Source: Polaromonas sp.
GTDB taxonomy: Bacteria > Pseudomonadota > Gammaproteobacteria > Burkholderiales > Burkholderiaceae_C
Length of the DNA: 64,000 bases
Assembly (NCBI GenBank): GCA_021731285.1
Contig: JAKFXR010000024.1
Span: forward strand, 1-64,000
Reading direction: 5' to 3'
The position numbers and the translations under genes were made by a program. The notes beneath the pieces are model-generated. The model was not told the origin of the DNA and did not search any database. It worked only from the letters and a program-made list of their open reading frames with translations. Of the stretch, positions 29,155 to 37,877 are shown one piece after another. Positions within the stretch are counted from its first letter, which is position 1. Each line of letters starts with the position of its first letter.

Positions 29155-29801
29155 GCGGCCAAACCCACCGGCATCTGAACCATGGGCACGAATCCCGGCA
29201 GGGCTTCAACGCGGGCCAGCCAGGCGCGCAGCCTGGGGTAAGCCTGCAGCGAGACGTTGCCCTCCGGCGCGCGGGCAATGTAGCTGTAGTTGGCAACGTC
29301 GGCCAGCGTGGGCGCGTTGCCGGCCAGGAAGGTCGACTGACCCAACTGCTGCTCCATCACCTGGAACAAGCCATGAGCTCTTGCAATGGCGGCGTCGGGG
29401 CTGTCCGGCCTTTTGAAGAGCTGGATGACCCGCGCCGCGGCCGGACCAAAAGCCAGCGGCCCGGCGGCCACCGACAGCCAGCGCTGCACAGTGGCCGCAG
29501 CCAGCGCTTCGTTGGGCAGCCAGGATGCCGATGGCGCGTAACGCGTAGCCAAGTAGACAAGAATCGCATTGGAGTCAGCCAGGGTGACATCGCCATCCTG
29601 GATCACCGGCACCTGGCCAAAGGGATTGAGGGCCAGAAACTCCGGCTTCTTGTGCGCGCCTGTCGCCAGGTCGATGTCGATCAGCTCGTACGGCAAGCCC
29701 AGCATGGACAGAAACAGCTCCACCCGGTGACAGTGTCCGGATATTCCCATGCGGTAGAGCTTGATCGGTTGGGCAGGAAGGGAGGGAGTGGTGGTGGTCA
29801 T
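29151..29801 (-). CDS. Glutathione S-transferase
   Basis: KLYRMGISGHCHRVELFLSMLGLPYELIDIDLATGAHKKPEFLALNPFGQVPVIQDGDVTLADSNAILVYLA. Confidence 0.94.
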   Translation of the reverse strand: MTTTTPSLPAQPIKLYRMGISGHCHRVELFLSMLGLPYELIDIDLATGAHKKPEFLALNPFGQVPVIQDGDVTLADSNAILVYLATRYAPSASWLPNEALAAATVQRWLSVAAGPLAFGPAAARVIQLFKRPDSPDAAIARAHGLFQVMEQQLGQSTFLAGNAPTLADVANYSYIARAPEGNVSLQAYPRLRAWLARVEALPGFVPMVQMPVGLAA

Positions 29802-29885
29802 GACGGGCTTTCAAAAAAACGTTGAGAGTGAAGGCATGACCGGATTCTGTGGGATTTTTTTATTTCAATAAATAGACTTAGTCGA

Positions 29886-29904
29886 ATTTATCTAATCCAT
29901 AAAT
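29886..29904. promoter_or_regulatory. Candidate LysR-type operator between GST and LysR genes
   Basis: ATTTAT-CTAATCC-ATAAAT inverted repeat in the AT-rich divergent intergenic region. Confidence 0.45.
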
Positions 29905-29928
29905 CGGAAGAATGCTTTACCATGCCCC

Positions 29929-30816
29929 ATGGACAAACTCCGGGCCATGCAGGCCTTTATTCATATTGCAGAGCAAGGCAGCCTCACTTCCGCGGCGCGG
30001 GTCATGGAGTCGTCGCTGCCGGCCATGGTGCGAACCCTGGCGGCCTTGGAGGCGCAACTGGGTGTGCGCCTGTTCAACCGCAGCACCCGGCGCATCTCGC
30101 TGACAGAAGAAGGTCGGCGGCACCTCGAAAGCTGCCGCCAGGTGTTGGCGGCCCTGGACGACGCAGAGGCAGCATTAACCGCCGAGGCCTCGGAGCCGGC
30201 GGGCCGCCTGACCATCACCGCACCCATGATGTTCGGGCAGATGCATGTGGCGCCCGCCGTCGCCCGCTTTGTGCAGCGCTACGACAAGATGCGTTGCAGC
30301 GTGGTGCTGGCCGACCGCGTGGTCGACCTGCTGGAAGAAGGAATCGACGTCGGCATACGCATTGGCTCTCTGAAGGATTCCAGCCTGGTCGCCAGGCCAT
30401 TGGGCCACATCCAGCGCGTGGTGGTGGCCAGCCCCGCCTACCTCAAGCGCCATGGCATTCCCAAGCACCCCAAAGACCTGCTCAAGAAGAACTGTGTGCG
30501 AGTCACCGACCATACCCCCACATGGGGGCCGTTCAATGACAAGGGCCGGCAACTGCGGCTGACCGTCAGTGGTAACCTTGAATTCAACCAGAACGGGCCG
30601 GCCATTGCGGCTTGCGTCGCAGATGCAGGCTTTGGCATGTTTCTCTCCTACCAGGTGGCGCCATTTCTGCAAAGCGGGCAATTGCGCACCGTGCTGGCCA
30701 GTTTCCAGCCCGCCCCGCGCCCGGTTCATGTGGTTTACCCACACGCCCGTCTGCTGCCCATGCGCACGCGGGTGTTCATTGAGTGGATGAAAAATGAGCT
30801 CAAGGAGTTTCAGTGA
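29929..30816 (+). CDS. LysR family transcriptional regulator
   Basis: MDKLRAMQAFIHIAEQGSLTSAARVMESSLPAMVRTLAALEAQLGVRLFNRSTRRISLTEEG. Confidence 0.93.
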   Translation: MDKLRAMQAFIHIAEQGSLTSAARVMESSLPAMVRTLAALEAQLGVRLFNRSTRRISLTEEGRRHLESCRQVLAALDDAEAALTAEASEPAGRLTITAPMMFGQMHVAPAVARFVQRYDKMRCSVVLADRVVDLLEEGIDVGIRIGSLKDSSLVARPLGHIQRVVVASPAYLKRHGIPKHPKDLLKKNCVRVTDHTPTWGPFNDKGRQLRLTVSGNLEFNQNGPAIAACVADAGFGMFLSYQVAPFLQSGQLRTVLASFQPAPRPVHVVYPHARLLPMRTRVFIEWMKNELKEFQ

Positions 30817-30830
30817 AAGGAAATGAACGC

Positions 30831-32207
30831 ATGCCCGATTTTGACTTTGACCTGTTTGTCATAGGCGGCGGCAGCGGCGGTGTGCGCGCTGCACGCATGG
30901 CGGCGCAGCGCGGTGCGCGTGTGGCACTGGCCGAGGTGGCGGCCATGGGCGGCACCTGCGTGAATGTGGGCTGCATCCCCAAAAAACTCTACAGCTATGC
31001 CGCACATTACGCCGACGCCTTTGAAGAGTCGCACGGTTTTGGCTGGGTGGGAAATGCGCCCGTGCTGGACTGGGAGCTGCTCAAGACCAACCGGGCACGC
31101 GAGATAGCGCGGCTCAACGGCGTGTACAACCAGTTGCTCAATAGCTCGGGCGTGAAGATCATCACCGGCTGGGCCACGCTGCGCGATGGCCATACCGTGC
31201 AAATGGACCAGCAGACTTTCACCGTCAAAACCATACTGATTGCCACCGGCGGTACGCCGACCGTGCCCGCCGTGTCCGGACGCGAACATGTGGTGACCTC
31301 GGACCAGATGTTTGACCTCACGCCCTTCCCACAGCGCCTGCTGGTGGTGGGCGGCGGCTACATCGCCTGCGAGTTCGCGTCCATCTTCAACGGTCTGGGC
31401 GCCAGCGTCACCCAGGTGCACCGCGGAGAAAAAGTGCTGACCGGCTTTGACGACGACGTACGCCAATTCATCGCCGCGGAAATGGGCAAGACCGGCGTCA
31501 CCCTGCAGTTGAACAGCGAAGTCGCGGCGATCACCAAAACGGCGGAGGGTTTGCAGGTCGATGTGAAAGACCGCTCCGGCGGCACTTCACGCCTGCTGGC
31601 AGACACCGTGCTCTACGCCACCGGCCGCGTACCCAACACCAACGGCCTGGGGCTGGAAGCAGCCGGTGTGGCGCTCAATGCCAAAGGCGCGGTAGAGGTC
31701 AATGCGCACTACCAAACCTCGCTCCCTTCGGTCTACGCCATCGGAGACGTCACAGCCCGTCTGCAGTTGACACCGGTGGCGCTGGGTGAAGCCATGGTGG
31801 TGGTCGACCACCTGCTGGGCGCGCTCACCGGGAAAAAACCGCGCAGCATGAGTTATGAATTTGTTCCCACTGCGGTCTTCACGCACCCCAACATCGGCAC
31901 CGTGGGCTATTCAGAAGCTGACGCCCGTCAGAAGTTTGGCAAGGTCAGCGTCTACCGCAGCGAGTTCAAGGCACTCAAGCACACACTGAGCGGCAGCGCC
32001 GAACGCACCCTGATGAAGCTGCTGGTGGACGACGCTTCCGACCGCGTGGTCGGTCTGCACATGGTGGGGCCGGACGCGGGCGAAATTGTGCAGGGCTTCG
32101 CCGTCGCCATGAAGGCCGGCGCAACCAAGGCGGTGTTTGACAGCACCATAGGCATACACCCTACCGCGGCGGAAGAGTTTGTCACCATGCGCGAGCCGGT
32201 GGCATAG
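30831..32207 (+). CDS. gor: Glutathione-disulfide reductase
   Basis: DLFVIGGGSGGVRAARMAA, GGTCVNVGCIPKKLYSYAAHY, GIHPTAAEEFVTMREPVA. Confidence 0.95.
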   Translation: MPDFDFDLFVIGGGSGGVRAARMAAQRGARVALAEVAAMGGTCVNVGCIPKKLYSYAAHYADAFEESHGFGWVGNAPVLDWELLKTNRAREIARLNGVYNQLLNSSGVKIITGWATLRDGHTVQMDQQTFTVKTILIATGGTPTVPAVSGREHVVTSDQMFDLTPFPQRLLVVGGGYIACEFASIFNGLGASVTQVHRGEKVLTGFDDDVRQFIAAEMGKTGVTLQLNSEVAAITKTAEGLQVDVKDRSGGTSRLLADTVLYATGRVPNTNGLGLEAAGVALNAKGAVEVNAHYQTSLPSVYAIGDVTARLQLTPVALGEAMVVVDHLLGALTGKKPRSMSYEFVPTAVFTHPNIGTVGYSEADARQKFGKVSVYRSEFKALKHTLSGSAERTLMKLLVDDASDRVVGLHMVGPDAGEIVQGFAVAMKAGATKAVFDSTIGIHPTAAEEFVTMREPVA

Positions 32208-32327
32208 ACGGGCCCGGCGCGTCAAACTACCAGCGCGCCCCTCGCCTCAGCCTGCAATACCAGACCGGGGCGTTCAATGGCGGCGTAGAGTACGCCACCA
32301 CCCATCCTGACGCGGGCACAATAAGCC

Positions 32328-33827
32328 ATGCCTTACCTGCCCCCCTTCATCGCCCCCACCCGCTACACCGACCCGGCGGCCGCTCTGGCCCAGGTGCGGC
32401 TGATTTATGACCAGCAGATCGCCCACCTGCGCGACGCCATGCACCGTTATGTGGCGGGCGAAACACTGCCCGGCCACGTGCGGGCCTGTTATCCCTTTGT
32501 GCGGGTACATACAGAAACAGTAGCCCGGGCGATTCTGGAAACGCCCGATATCTCACAGCTCAGCTATGGCTTTGTCGCGGGCCCGGGCCGGTACGAGACG
32601 ACGCTGACCCGGCCCGACCTTTACGGCAACTACTATCTGGAGCAATTTCGCCTGCTGCTGCAAAACCACACGGTGGAGCTTGAAGTGGGCACCAGCACCC
32701 AGCCCATCCCCGTGCATTTTTCATTTGCCGAACACGACCACATTGAAGGCAATCTGAGCCAGGATCGCCGCATGCTGATGCGTGATGCGTTTGACCTGCC
32801 TGACCTGGCGGCCATGGACGACGGCATTGCCAACGGCACCTACGAAGCGCGTCCCGGAGAGCCGCAGCCGCTGTCGCTGTTTACCGCAGCGCGCGTGGAC
32901 TATTCACTGCAGCGCCTGCGTCACTACACCGGGACCTCGCCAGACTGGTTCCAGAACTTTGTCCTGTTCACCAACTACCAGTTCTATATAGACGAGTTTG
33001 TGCGGCTGGGCCATGAAACCATGGCCGACCCCGCCAGTGAATACATCGCCTTTGTCGAGCCCGGCAATGTCGTCACACGCCGCGCCGGCCTGCCGCCCAT
33101 CGCTGGCGATGAACTCGGCATGGCGCCGCCGCGCCTGCCGCAGATGCCGGCCTACCACTTGCTGCGCGCCGACCGCACCGGTATCACCATGGTCAACATC
33201 GGCGTGGGGCCGGCCAACGCCAAAAACATCACCGACCACATTGCCGTGCTGCGGCCGCACGCCTGGATCATGCTGGGCCACTGCGCCGGACTGCGCAACA
33301 GCCAGCAACTGGGCGACTACGTGCTGGCCCACGGTTATGTCCGGGAAGACCATGTGCTGGACGAAGAGCTGCCACTGTGGGTACCCATCCCGGCGCTCGC
33401 CGAAATACAAAAGGCCCTCGAGCAGGCGGTGGAGGATGTGACCGGCCTGCAAGGCCCGGACCTCAAGCGCATCATGCGCACCGGCACGGTGGCGTCTACC
33501 GACAACCGCAATTGGGAACTGCTGCCCGGCAACCAACCGCAGCGCCGCTTCAGCCAGAGCCGGGCGGTTGCCCTGGACATGGAAAGCGCCACGATTGCCG
33601 CCAACGGCTTCAGGTTCAGGGTGCCTTACGGAACGCTGCTATGTGTCAGCGACAAGCCGCTGCACGGCGAGATCAAGCTGCCCGGCATGGCCAACCATTT
33701 TTACCGCGAGCGCGTCGACCAGCACCTGCGCATCGGCATACGTGCGGTGGAACTGCTGCGCGCGCAGGGCACCGAGCAGTTGCACAGCCGCAAGCTGCGC
33801 AGCTTTGCCGAAGTGGCGTTTCAATAA
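32328..33827 (+). CDS. amn: AMP nucleosidase
   Basis: TRPDLYGNYYLEQFRLLLQNHTVELEVGTSTQPIPVHF, LRPHAWIMLGHCAGLRNSQQLGDYVLAHGYVREDHVLDEELPLWVPIPALAEIQKAL. Confidence 0.95.
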   Translation: MPYLPPFIAPTRYTDPAAALAQVRLIYDQQIAHLRDAMHRYVAGETLPGHVRACYPFVRVHTETVARAILETPDISQLSYGFVAGPGRYETTLTRPDLYGNYYLEQFRLLLQNHTVELEVGTSTQPIPVHFSFAEHDHIEGNLSQDRRMLMRDAFDLPDLAAMDDGIANGTYEARPGEPQPLSLFTAARVDYSLQRLRHYTGTSPDWFQNFVLFTNYQFYIDEFVRLGHETMADPASEYIAFVEPGNVVTRRAGLPPIAGDELGMAPPRLPQMPAYHLLRADRTGITMVNIGVGPANAKNITDHIAVLRPHAWIMLGHCAGLRNSQQLGDYVLAHGYVREDHVLDEELPLWVPIPALAEIQKALEQAVEDVTGLQGPDLKRIMRTGTVASTDNRNWELLPGNQPQRRFSQSRAVALDMESATIAANGFRFRVPYGTLLCVSDKPLHGEIKLPGMANHFYRERVDQHLRIGIRAVELLRAQGTEQLHSRKLRSFAEVAFQ

Positions 33828-33864
33828 AAAGCGCTTATCCCTACGACGCACCCGCCGGCGCTTT

Positions 33865-33883
33865 CTGGATAACAATCATTCTC
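33865..33883 (+). promoter_or_regulatory. Candidate Fur box upstream of the siderophore-interacting protein gene
   Basis: CTGGATAACAATCATTCTC; 12/19 by hand to GATAATGATAATCATTATC. Confidence 0.5.
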
Positions 33884-33907
33884 AACAATGATTTCCCGGA
33901 AAGCCAT

Positions 33908-34753
33908 GTGACCACCGCCTCTGCCGACTCCCAGCCCCTTGCTCCCCCCAATGACTCCACGCCCGCGCCGCGCAAACGCCGGCCACCGCGGCGAGTGGAG
34001 GTCAGCCGCGTCCAGATCCTGAGCCCGGCCATGCGCCGCATCACACTGACGGGGGCTGAACTCGAAGGCTTCCCGGCAACCGGCCCGGCCAGCTACATCA
34101 AACTGATCTTTCCGGAGCCCGGACAAACCGAGCCCATCCGACCTTTGCCGGATGGCCCGCGCGCCGTGTCCATGCGAACCTACACGCCACTGGCCGTCAG
34201 GCCAGAGGCGCTGGAAGTCGATGTCGATTTTGTGCTGCACGGTGAAGGCCCGGCCTCAAGCTGGGCGGCACAGGCCCGCGTGGGCCAGGTGCTGTTCCTG
34301 ATGGGCCCCGGACCGGGCTACCCGGTGGACACGCTGGCCACGCAGCATCTGCTGATTGCAGACGACAGTGCATTGCCAGCCGTGGAAACCATTCTGGCAG
34401 CGCTGCCGGCCAGCGCCAGCGTGCAGGTGCTGCTGGAGGTGATCGCCGACGCCGAGCAGCGCGAACTGCACAGCGCTGCGAAGCTCGATGTGCAGTGGCT
34501 GGCACGCGGCACAGACCACCGGCTGACGGGTGTGCCGCTTGAAAAGGCGTTGCGGGGGCTGCCACCCGTTCTGGCCGAGACGCTTGTCTATCTGGCTTGC
34601 GAAGCGGCGGCCATGCGCCGCCTGCGTCAACTGCTGGTCGATGAGCTGGGTATCTCCCGCGAGAAAATCGTGGGCAGGGGTTACTGGAAGCTCGATGTAA
34701 TCAATCATCCTGACCACGACTACGGGGATGATGAATCCAGCCGCGCCGCGTGA
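33908..34753 (+). CDS. Siderophore-interacting protein (ViuB-like NAD(P)H-dependent ferric-siderophore reductase), GTG start
   Basis: VEVSRVQILSPAMRRITLTGAELEGFPATGPASYIKLIFPEPG, MRTYTPLAVRPEALEVDVDFVLHGEGPASSWAAQARVGQVLFLMGPG. Confidence 0.92.
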   Translation: MTTASADSQPLAPPNDSTPAPRKRRPPRRVEVSRVQILSPAMRRITLTGAELEGFPATGPASYIKLIFPEPGQTEPIRPLPDGPRAVSMRTYTPLAVRPEALEVDVDFVLHGEGPASSWAAQARVGQVLFLMGPGPGYPVDTLATQHLLIADDSALPAVETILAALPASASVQVLLEVIADAEQRELHSAAKLDVQWLARGTDHRLTGVPLEKALRGLPPVLAETLVYLACEAAAMRRLRQLLVDELGISREKIVGRGYWKLDVINHPDHDYGDDESSRAA

Positions 34754-34790
34754 GCAGGCCCCAAGCACCCGGTTGGGCAACAATAAGCGC

Positions 34791-35744
34791 ATGAGCCAGC
34801 CTCTTGTTTCCATCCAGGGCCTGACCAAGCGATATGGCGGCGCCGTGGCGGTCAATGACCTGTCGTTTGAGATTGCCCCCGGCGAATGCCTGGGTGTCAT
34901 AGGCCCCAATGGCGCCGGGAAAACCACCACCATCCGCATGTGCCTGGGGCAGGTGGTACCCGATGAAGGAGAAGTGTCCTACTTCTTCCAGGGGGATGGG
35001 GCCCGCTTGCGCATGCCGCAGGACGCGCTGGCCATCAAGGCGAAACTGGGCGTGGTCAGCCAGTTCGACACCCTGGACCCCGACTTCAACTGCGCTGAGA
35101 ACCTGCAAGTCTATGGCCGCTATTTCGGCCTTGCCCCGGCACACATTCGTTCGCGCGTGCCGGGTCTGCTCGAGTTTGCATCCCTGTCGCACAAGGCGGC
35201 CAGCAAGCCGGCCGAACTGTCGGGCGGCATGCGGCGGCGTCTGAGTCTGGCGCGGGCGCTGGTCAATGACCCGCAGCTTTTGTTGCTTGACGAACCCACC
35301 ACCGGTCTGGATCCGCAGGCGAGGCACCTGATGTGGGAGCGCCTGCAACTGCTGCTGCAACAGGGCAAGTCCATCTTGCTGACCACACACTTCATGGACG
35401 AAGCCGAACGACTGTGCTCCCGTCTGCTGGTGCTGGACCACGGCAAAAAAATCGCCGAGGGGAAACCAAGGGAGCTGATTGCCCAACATCTGGACCCCGA
35501 CGTGGTGGAGGTGTATGGGACCGGCGCGCTGGCCCTGGCCGGGTCGGCCGAACACGCAGCGCTGCGCGCGCTGGCTGCGCGGGTCGAGGTCAGCGGCGAG
35601 ACGGTGTTTTTCTATACGCAGGACGCGCGGCCCTTGCTGGACAAGCTCACGGCGCATGGTCACCTGCGCACGCTGCACCGGCCCGCCAACCTGGAAGACC
35701 TGTTTCTCAAGCTCACCGGCCGTCAGATCAGGGAGGACGCTTGA
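34791..35744 (+). CDS. nodI: ABC transporter ATP-binding protein, NodI-like
   Basis: VSIQGLTKRYGGAVAVNDLSFEIAPGECLGVIGPNGAGKTTTIRMCLG, LSGGMRRRLSLARALVNDPQLLLLDEPTTGLDPQARHLMWERL. Confidence 0.88.
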   Translation: MSQPLVSIQGLTKRYGGAVAVNDLSFEIAPGECLGVIGPNGAGKTTTIRMCLGQVVPDEGEVSYFFQGDGARLRMPQDALAIKAKLGVVSQFDTLDPDFNCAENLQVYGRYFGLAPAHIRSRVPGLLEFASLSHKAASKPAELSGGMRRRLSLARALVNDPQLLLLDEPTTGLDPQARHLMWERLQLLLQQGKSILLTTHFMDEAERLCSRLLVLDHGKKIAEGKPRELIAQHLDPDVVEVYGTGALALAGSAEHAALRALAARVEVSGETVFFYTQDARPLLDKLTAHGHLRTLHRPANLEDLFLKLTGRQIREDA

Positions 35745-36544
35745 TGAATCAGTCCATTTGGCGCAGGCCTGATTTGTCTGGCCGCTGGTGGCCAGTCTTC
35801 CTGCGCAACCTGCTGGTCTGGCGCAAGCTCGCCATCCCCAGTCTGGTTGGCAACATCGCCGAGCCGCTGATGTGGCTGGTGGCATTTGGTTATGGCATGG
35901 GCGCACTGGTGGGGGAGGTCAGCGTTGGCGGCACAGACAAGGTGCCCTACATCCTGTTTCTGGCCAGCGGATCGATCTGTATGAGCGCGATGAACGCCGC
36001 TTCCTTTGAAGCGCTGTACTCCGCGTTTTCACGCATGCACGTGCAAAAGACCTGGGACGGCATCATGAACGCGCCGGTGAGCTTGGACAGCGTCCTGCTT
36101 GCCGAGATGCTCTGGGCGGCCTTCAAGGCACTGTTCACCGTTACCGCCATTCTGGGCGTGATGCTCGCTTTGGGCATCAGTCACAGCCCCAAGCTGCTGC
36201 TGGCCTGGCCCATCCTGCTGCTGGTGGGCATGATGTTTTCATGCATCGCATTGATCTTCAATGCGTTGGCCAGGGGCTACGACTTTTTCACCTATTACTT
36301 CACGCTGGTGCTGACGCCCATGATGTTTCTCAGCGGTATCTTCTTTCCACGCGAGCAGTTGCCCACGGTGGTGCGCATCATCTCTGACTGGTTGCCACTG
36401 ACCAATGCGGTGGAGATTGTTCGCCCGCTCTTCATGGACCAGTGGCCTGCTTCGCCGTGGCGGCACGGGATGGTGTTGGTCGCCTATACGGTGGTGGGGT
36501 TCTGGATTGCGCTGGCTTTGACGCGCAGGCGGTTCCGGGCTTGA
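35744..36544 (+). CDS. nodJ: ABC-2 type permease, NodJ-like
   Basis: FLRNLLVWRKLAIPSLVGNIAEPLMWLVAFGYGMGALVGEV, FFTYYFTLVLTPMMFLSGIFFPREQLP; start overlaps the nodI-like stop. Confidence 0.87.
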   Translation: MNQSIWRRPDLSGRWWPVFLRNLLVWRKLAIPSLVGNIAEPLMWLVAFGYGMGALVGEVSVGGTDKVPYILFLASGSICMSAMNAASFEALYSAFSRMHVQKTWDGIMNAPVSLDSVLLAEMLWAAFKALFTVTAILGVMLALGISHSPKLLLAWPILLLVGMMFSCIALIFNALARGYDFFTYYFTLVLTPMMFLSGIFFPREQLPTVVRIISDWLPLTNAVEIVRPLFMDQWPASPWRHGMVLVAYTVVGFWIALALTRRRFRA

Positions 36545-36599
36545 GCTTGCCTGACAGGGGTTCCTGGGTTGCGTCTGTCTGGGTTTGGCAGAGAAATCG

Positions 36600-36650
36600 A
36601 CAATCTGCCCTTTAGGAGCATGCATAGTATGCTATTAATACTGTAGCAGT
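36600..36650 (-). repeat. AT-rich dispersed repeat, copy 2, inverted (family B)
   Basis: Reverse complement TGCTACAGTATTAATAGCATACTATGCATGCTCCTAAAGGGCAGA matches the 26650 copy around ATAGCAxACTAT...TAAAGGGCAGA. Confidence 0.65.
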
Positions 36651-36674
36651 TGACCATCATCCTGTACCGGACTT

Positions 36675-36707
36675 TGTCATCCCGGGCTTGACCCCGGGTC
36701 CATGCCT
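36675..36707 (+). repeat. Half-unit of the TGTCATCCCGG repeat (family C)
   Basis: TGTCATCCCGGGCTTGACCCCGGGTCCATGCCT; resembles the left arm at 46722-46750. Confidence 0.7.
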
Positions 36708-36898
36708 GATTCCCCACTCCCACCCCTAGCCCCTCCCTCGCCCCGCTGGGCGATGGAGGGGGACTTCATTTGGTCGCGTGTGCTGCAAGCCCGTGCAAAC
36801 ATGACCGCCCCGTACTCTGACGATAACGCGCAAAGCGCGTCATCGTCTCCCCGAATCCGTTTTCGTTCCCACCCCTTCTGTATGCGCCGAGGAGCGCA

Positions 36899-37075
36899 GG
36901 TTCAGACGGATTAGGGCGGGCGATTGTCTGAGCGTAGCGAGTTCGAGCCCGACCCCGTCTGAACCGAGCACCGCAGGTTGCCCCCGTAGCGTTAGCGAAG
37001 GGGGACGCAGACAGCAGGGTCGCCTTTCTTTTGCTTACTTTTCTTTGGCGAGACAAAGAAAAGTGAGTCGCCCGC
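36899..37075. repeat. Structured non-coding repeat block with several inverted repeats
   Basis: GGTTCAGACGG...CCGTCTGAACC (11-bp arms), CCCCCGTAGCGTTAGCGAAGGGGG, ACTTTTCTTTG-GCGAGA-CAAAGAAAAGT (11-bp arms); no credible ORF. Confidence 0.7.
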
Positions 37076-37143
37076 CGGGGCGAGACCCGGCTTGCTGGCG
37101 GACCCCCAAACCACGAGGCAAAAATCACTCGAAACATCCCCAT

Positions 37144-37172
37144 TTGACATCCTTATTTGTACGGCATACATT
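37144..37172 (+). promoter_or_regulatory. Candidate sigma70 promoter of the tetR-like gene
   Basis: TTGACA (37144-37149), 17-nt spacer, TACATT (37167-37172); ATG at 37179. Confidence 0.6.
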
Positions 37173-37178
37173 CAACAA

Positions 37179-37877
37179 ATGCCACCCACCTTCCAGCCAG
37201 ACATCGACCCGGACACCCGCCCCACACGAGAGCCCGGCCGCCGCATGCGCTCGCATTTGCTCGACATTGCCGTTGAACTTTTCAAATCCCGCGGACTGGG
37301 CGGCGTCTCGGTGGCCGAGATCGCGCAGGCGGCAGATGCTTTCCCCAGCCAGGTGACTTACTACTTCCGCACCAAGGAAGCGCTGTTTGTCGAAGCCGCC
37401 TGCCGCGAGATTCTCTACACCGGCGAGCAGGCCGAGCGCGCTGCGGCCAAGGCGCGGACACTGCCGCTTTACACGCGGGCATTGGCCGAAAGCGTGGTGG
37501 CTTCGCCGGGGCTGGCGCTGTTTATTGAAGCGCTGACACTCGCACGGCGGCGGCAAGACCTGGCCCCGCTGATCGAGCGCACCTTTGAACGCCTGCACAG
37601 CGAAGGAGACCGGGCCTATGCTGCCATCCGGGACCTGCGCGGCTGGCCGCATGACGACGACCCGGCCCTGCGTGCCCGCCGCTTCTGGGCGTTGGCGTTG
37701 GGCTCGGTACTGCGCGGCGCCGCAACGGGCGTCAGCACCGAAGCCAGCGCGCGTGACATGCTGGAACTGCTGAGCGACGACAACACGCAGGAAACCCAAG
37801 CTGCCAACGCCCATCCGCAACTTCGGGTGGTCACACCAAAGGAAAACCATGCCCGCCGCAGCACGCGTTCAAGCTGA
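37179..37877 (+). CDS. TetR family transcriptional regulator
   Basis: RMRSHLLDIAVELFKSRGLGGVSVAEIAQAADAFPSQVTYYFRTKEALFVEAACRE. Confidence 0.9.
   Translation: MPPTFQPDIDPDTRPTREPGRRMRSHLLDIAVELFKSRGLGGVSVAEIAQAADAFPSQVTYYFRTKEALFVEAACREILYTGEQAERAAAKARTLPLYTRALAESVVASPGLALFIEALTLARRRQDLAPLIERTFERLHSEGDRAYAAIRDLRGWPHDDDPALRARRFWALALGSVLRGAATGVSTEASARDMLELLSDDNTQETQAANAHPQLRVVTPKENHARRSTRSS

Noticed and set aside
34701-35906. 401-aa minus-strand ORF
   Set aside because: Antisense to the NodI-like ATPase with intact Walker motifs.
36545-37178. Possible remnant mobile element or integron-like region
   Set aside because: No transposase or integrase fragment, no terminal inverted repeats with target duplication; only intergenic repeats are visible.
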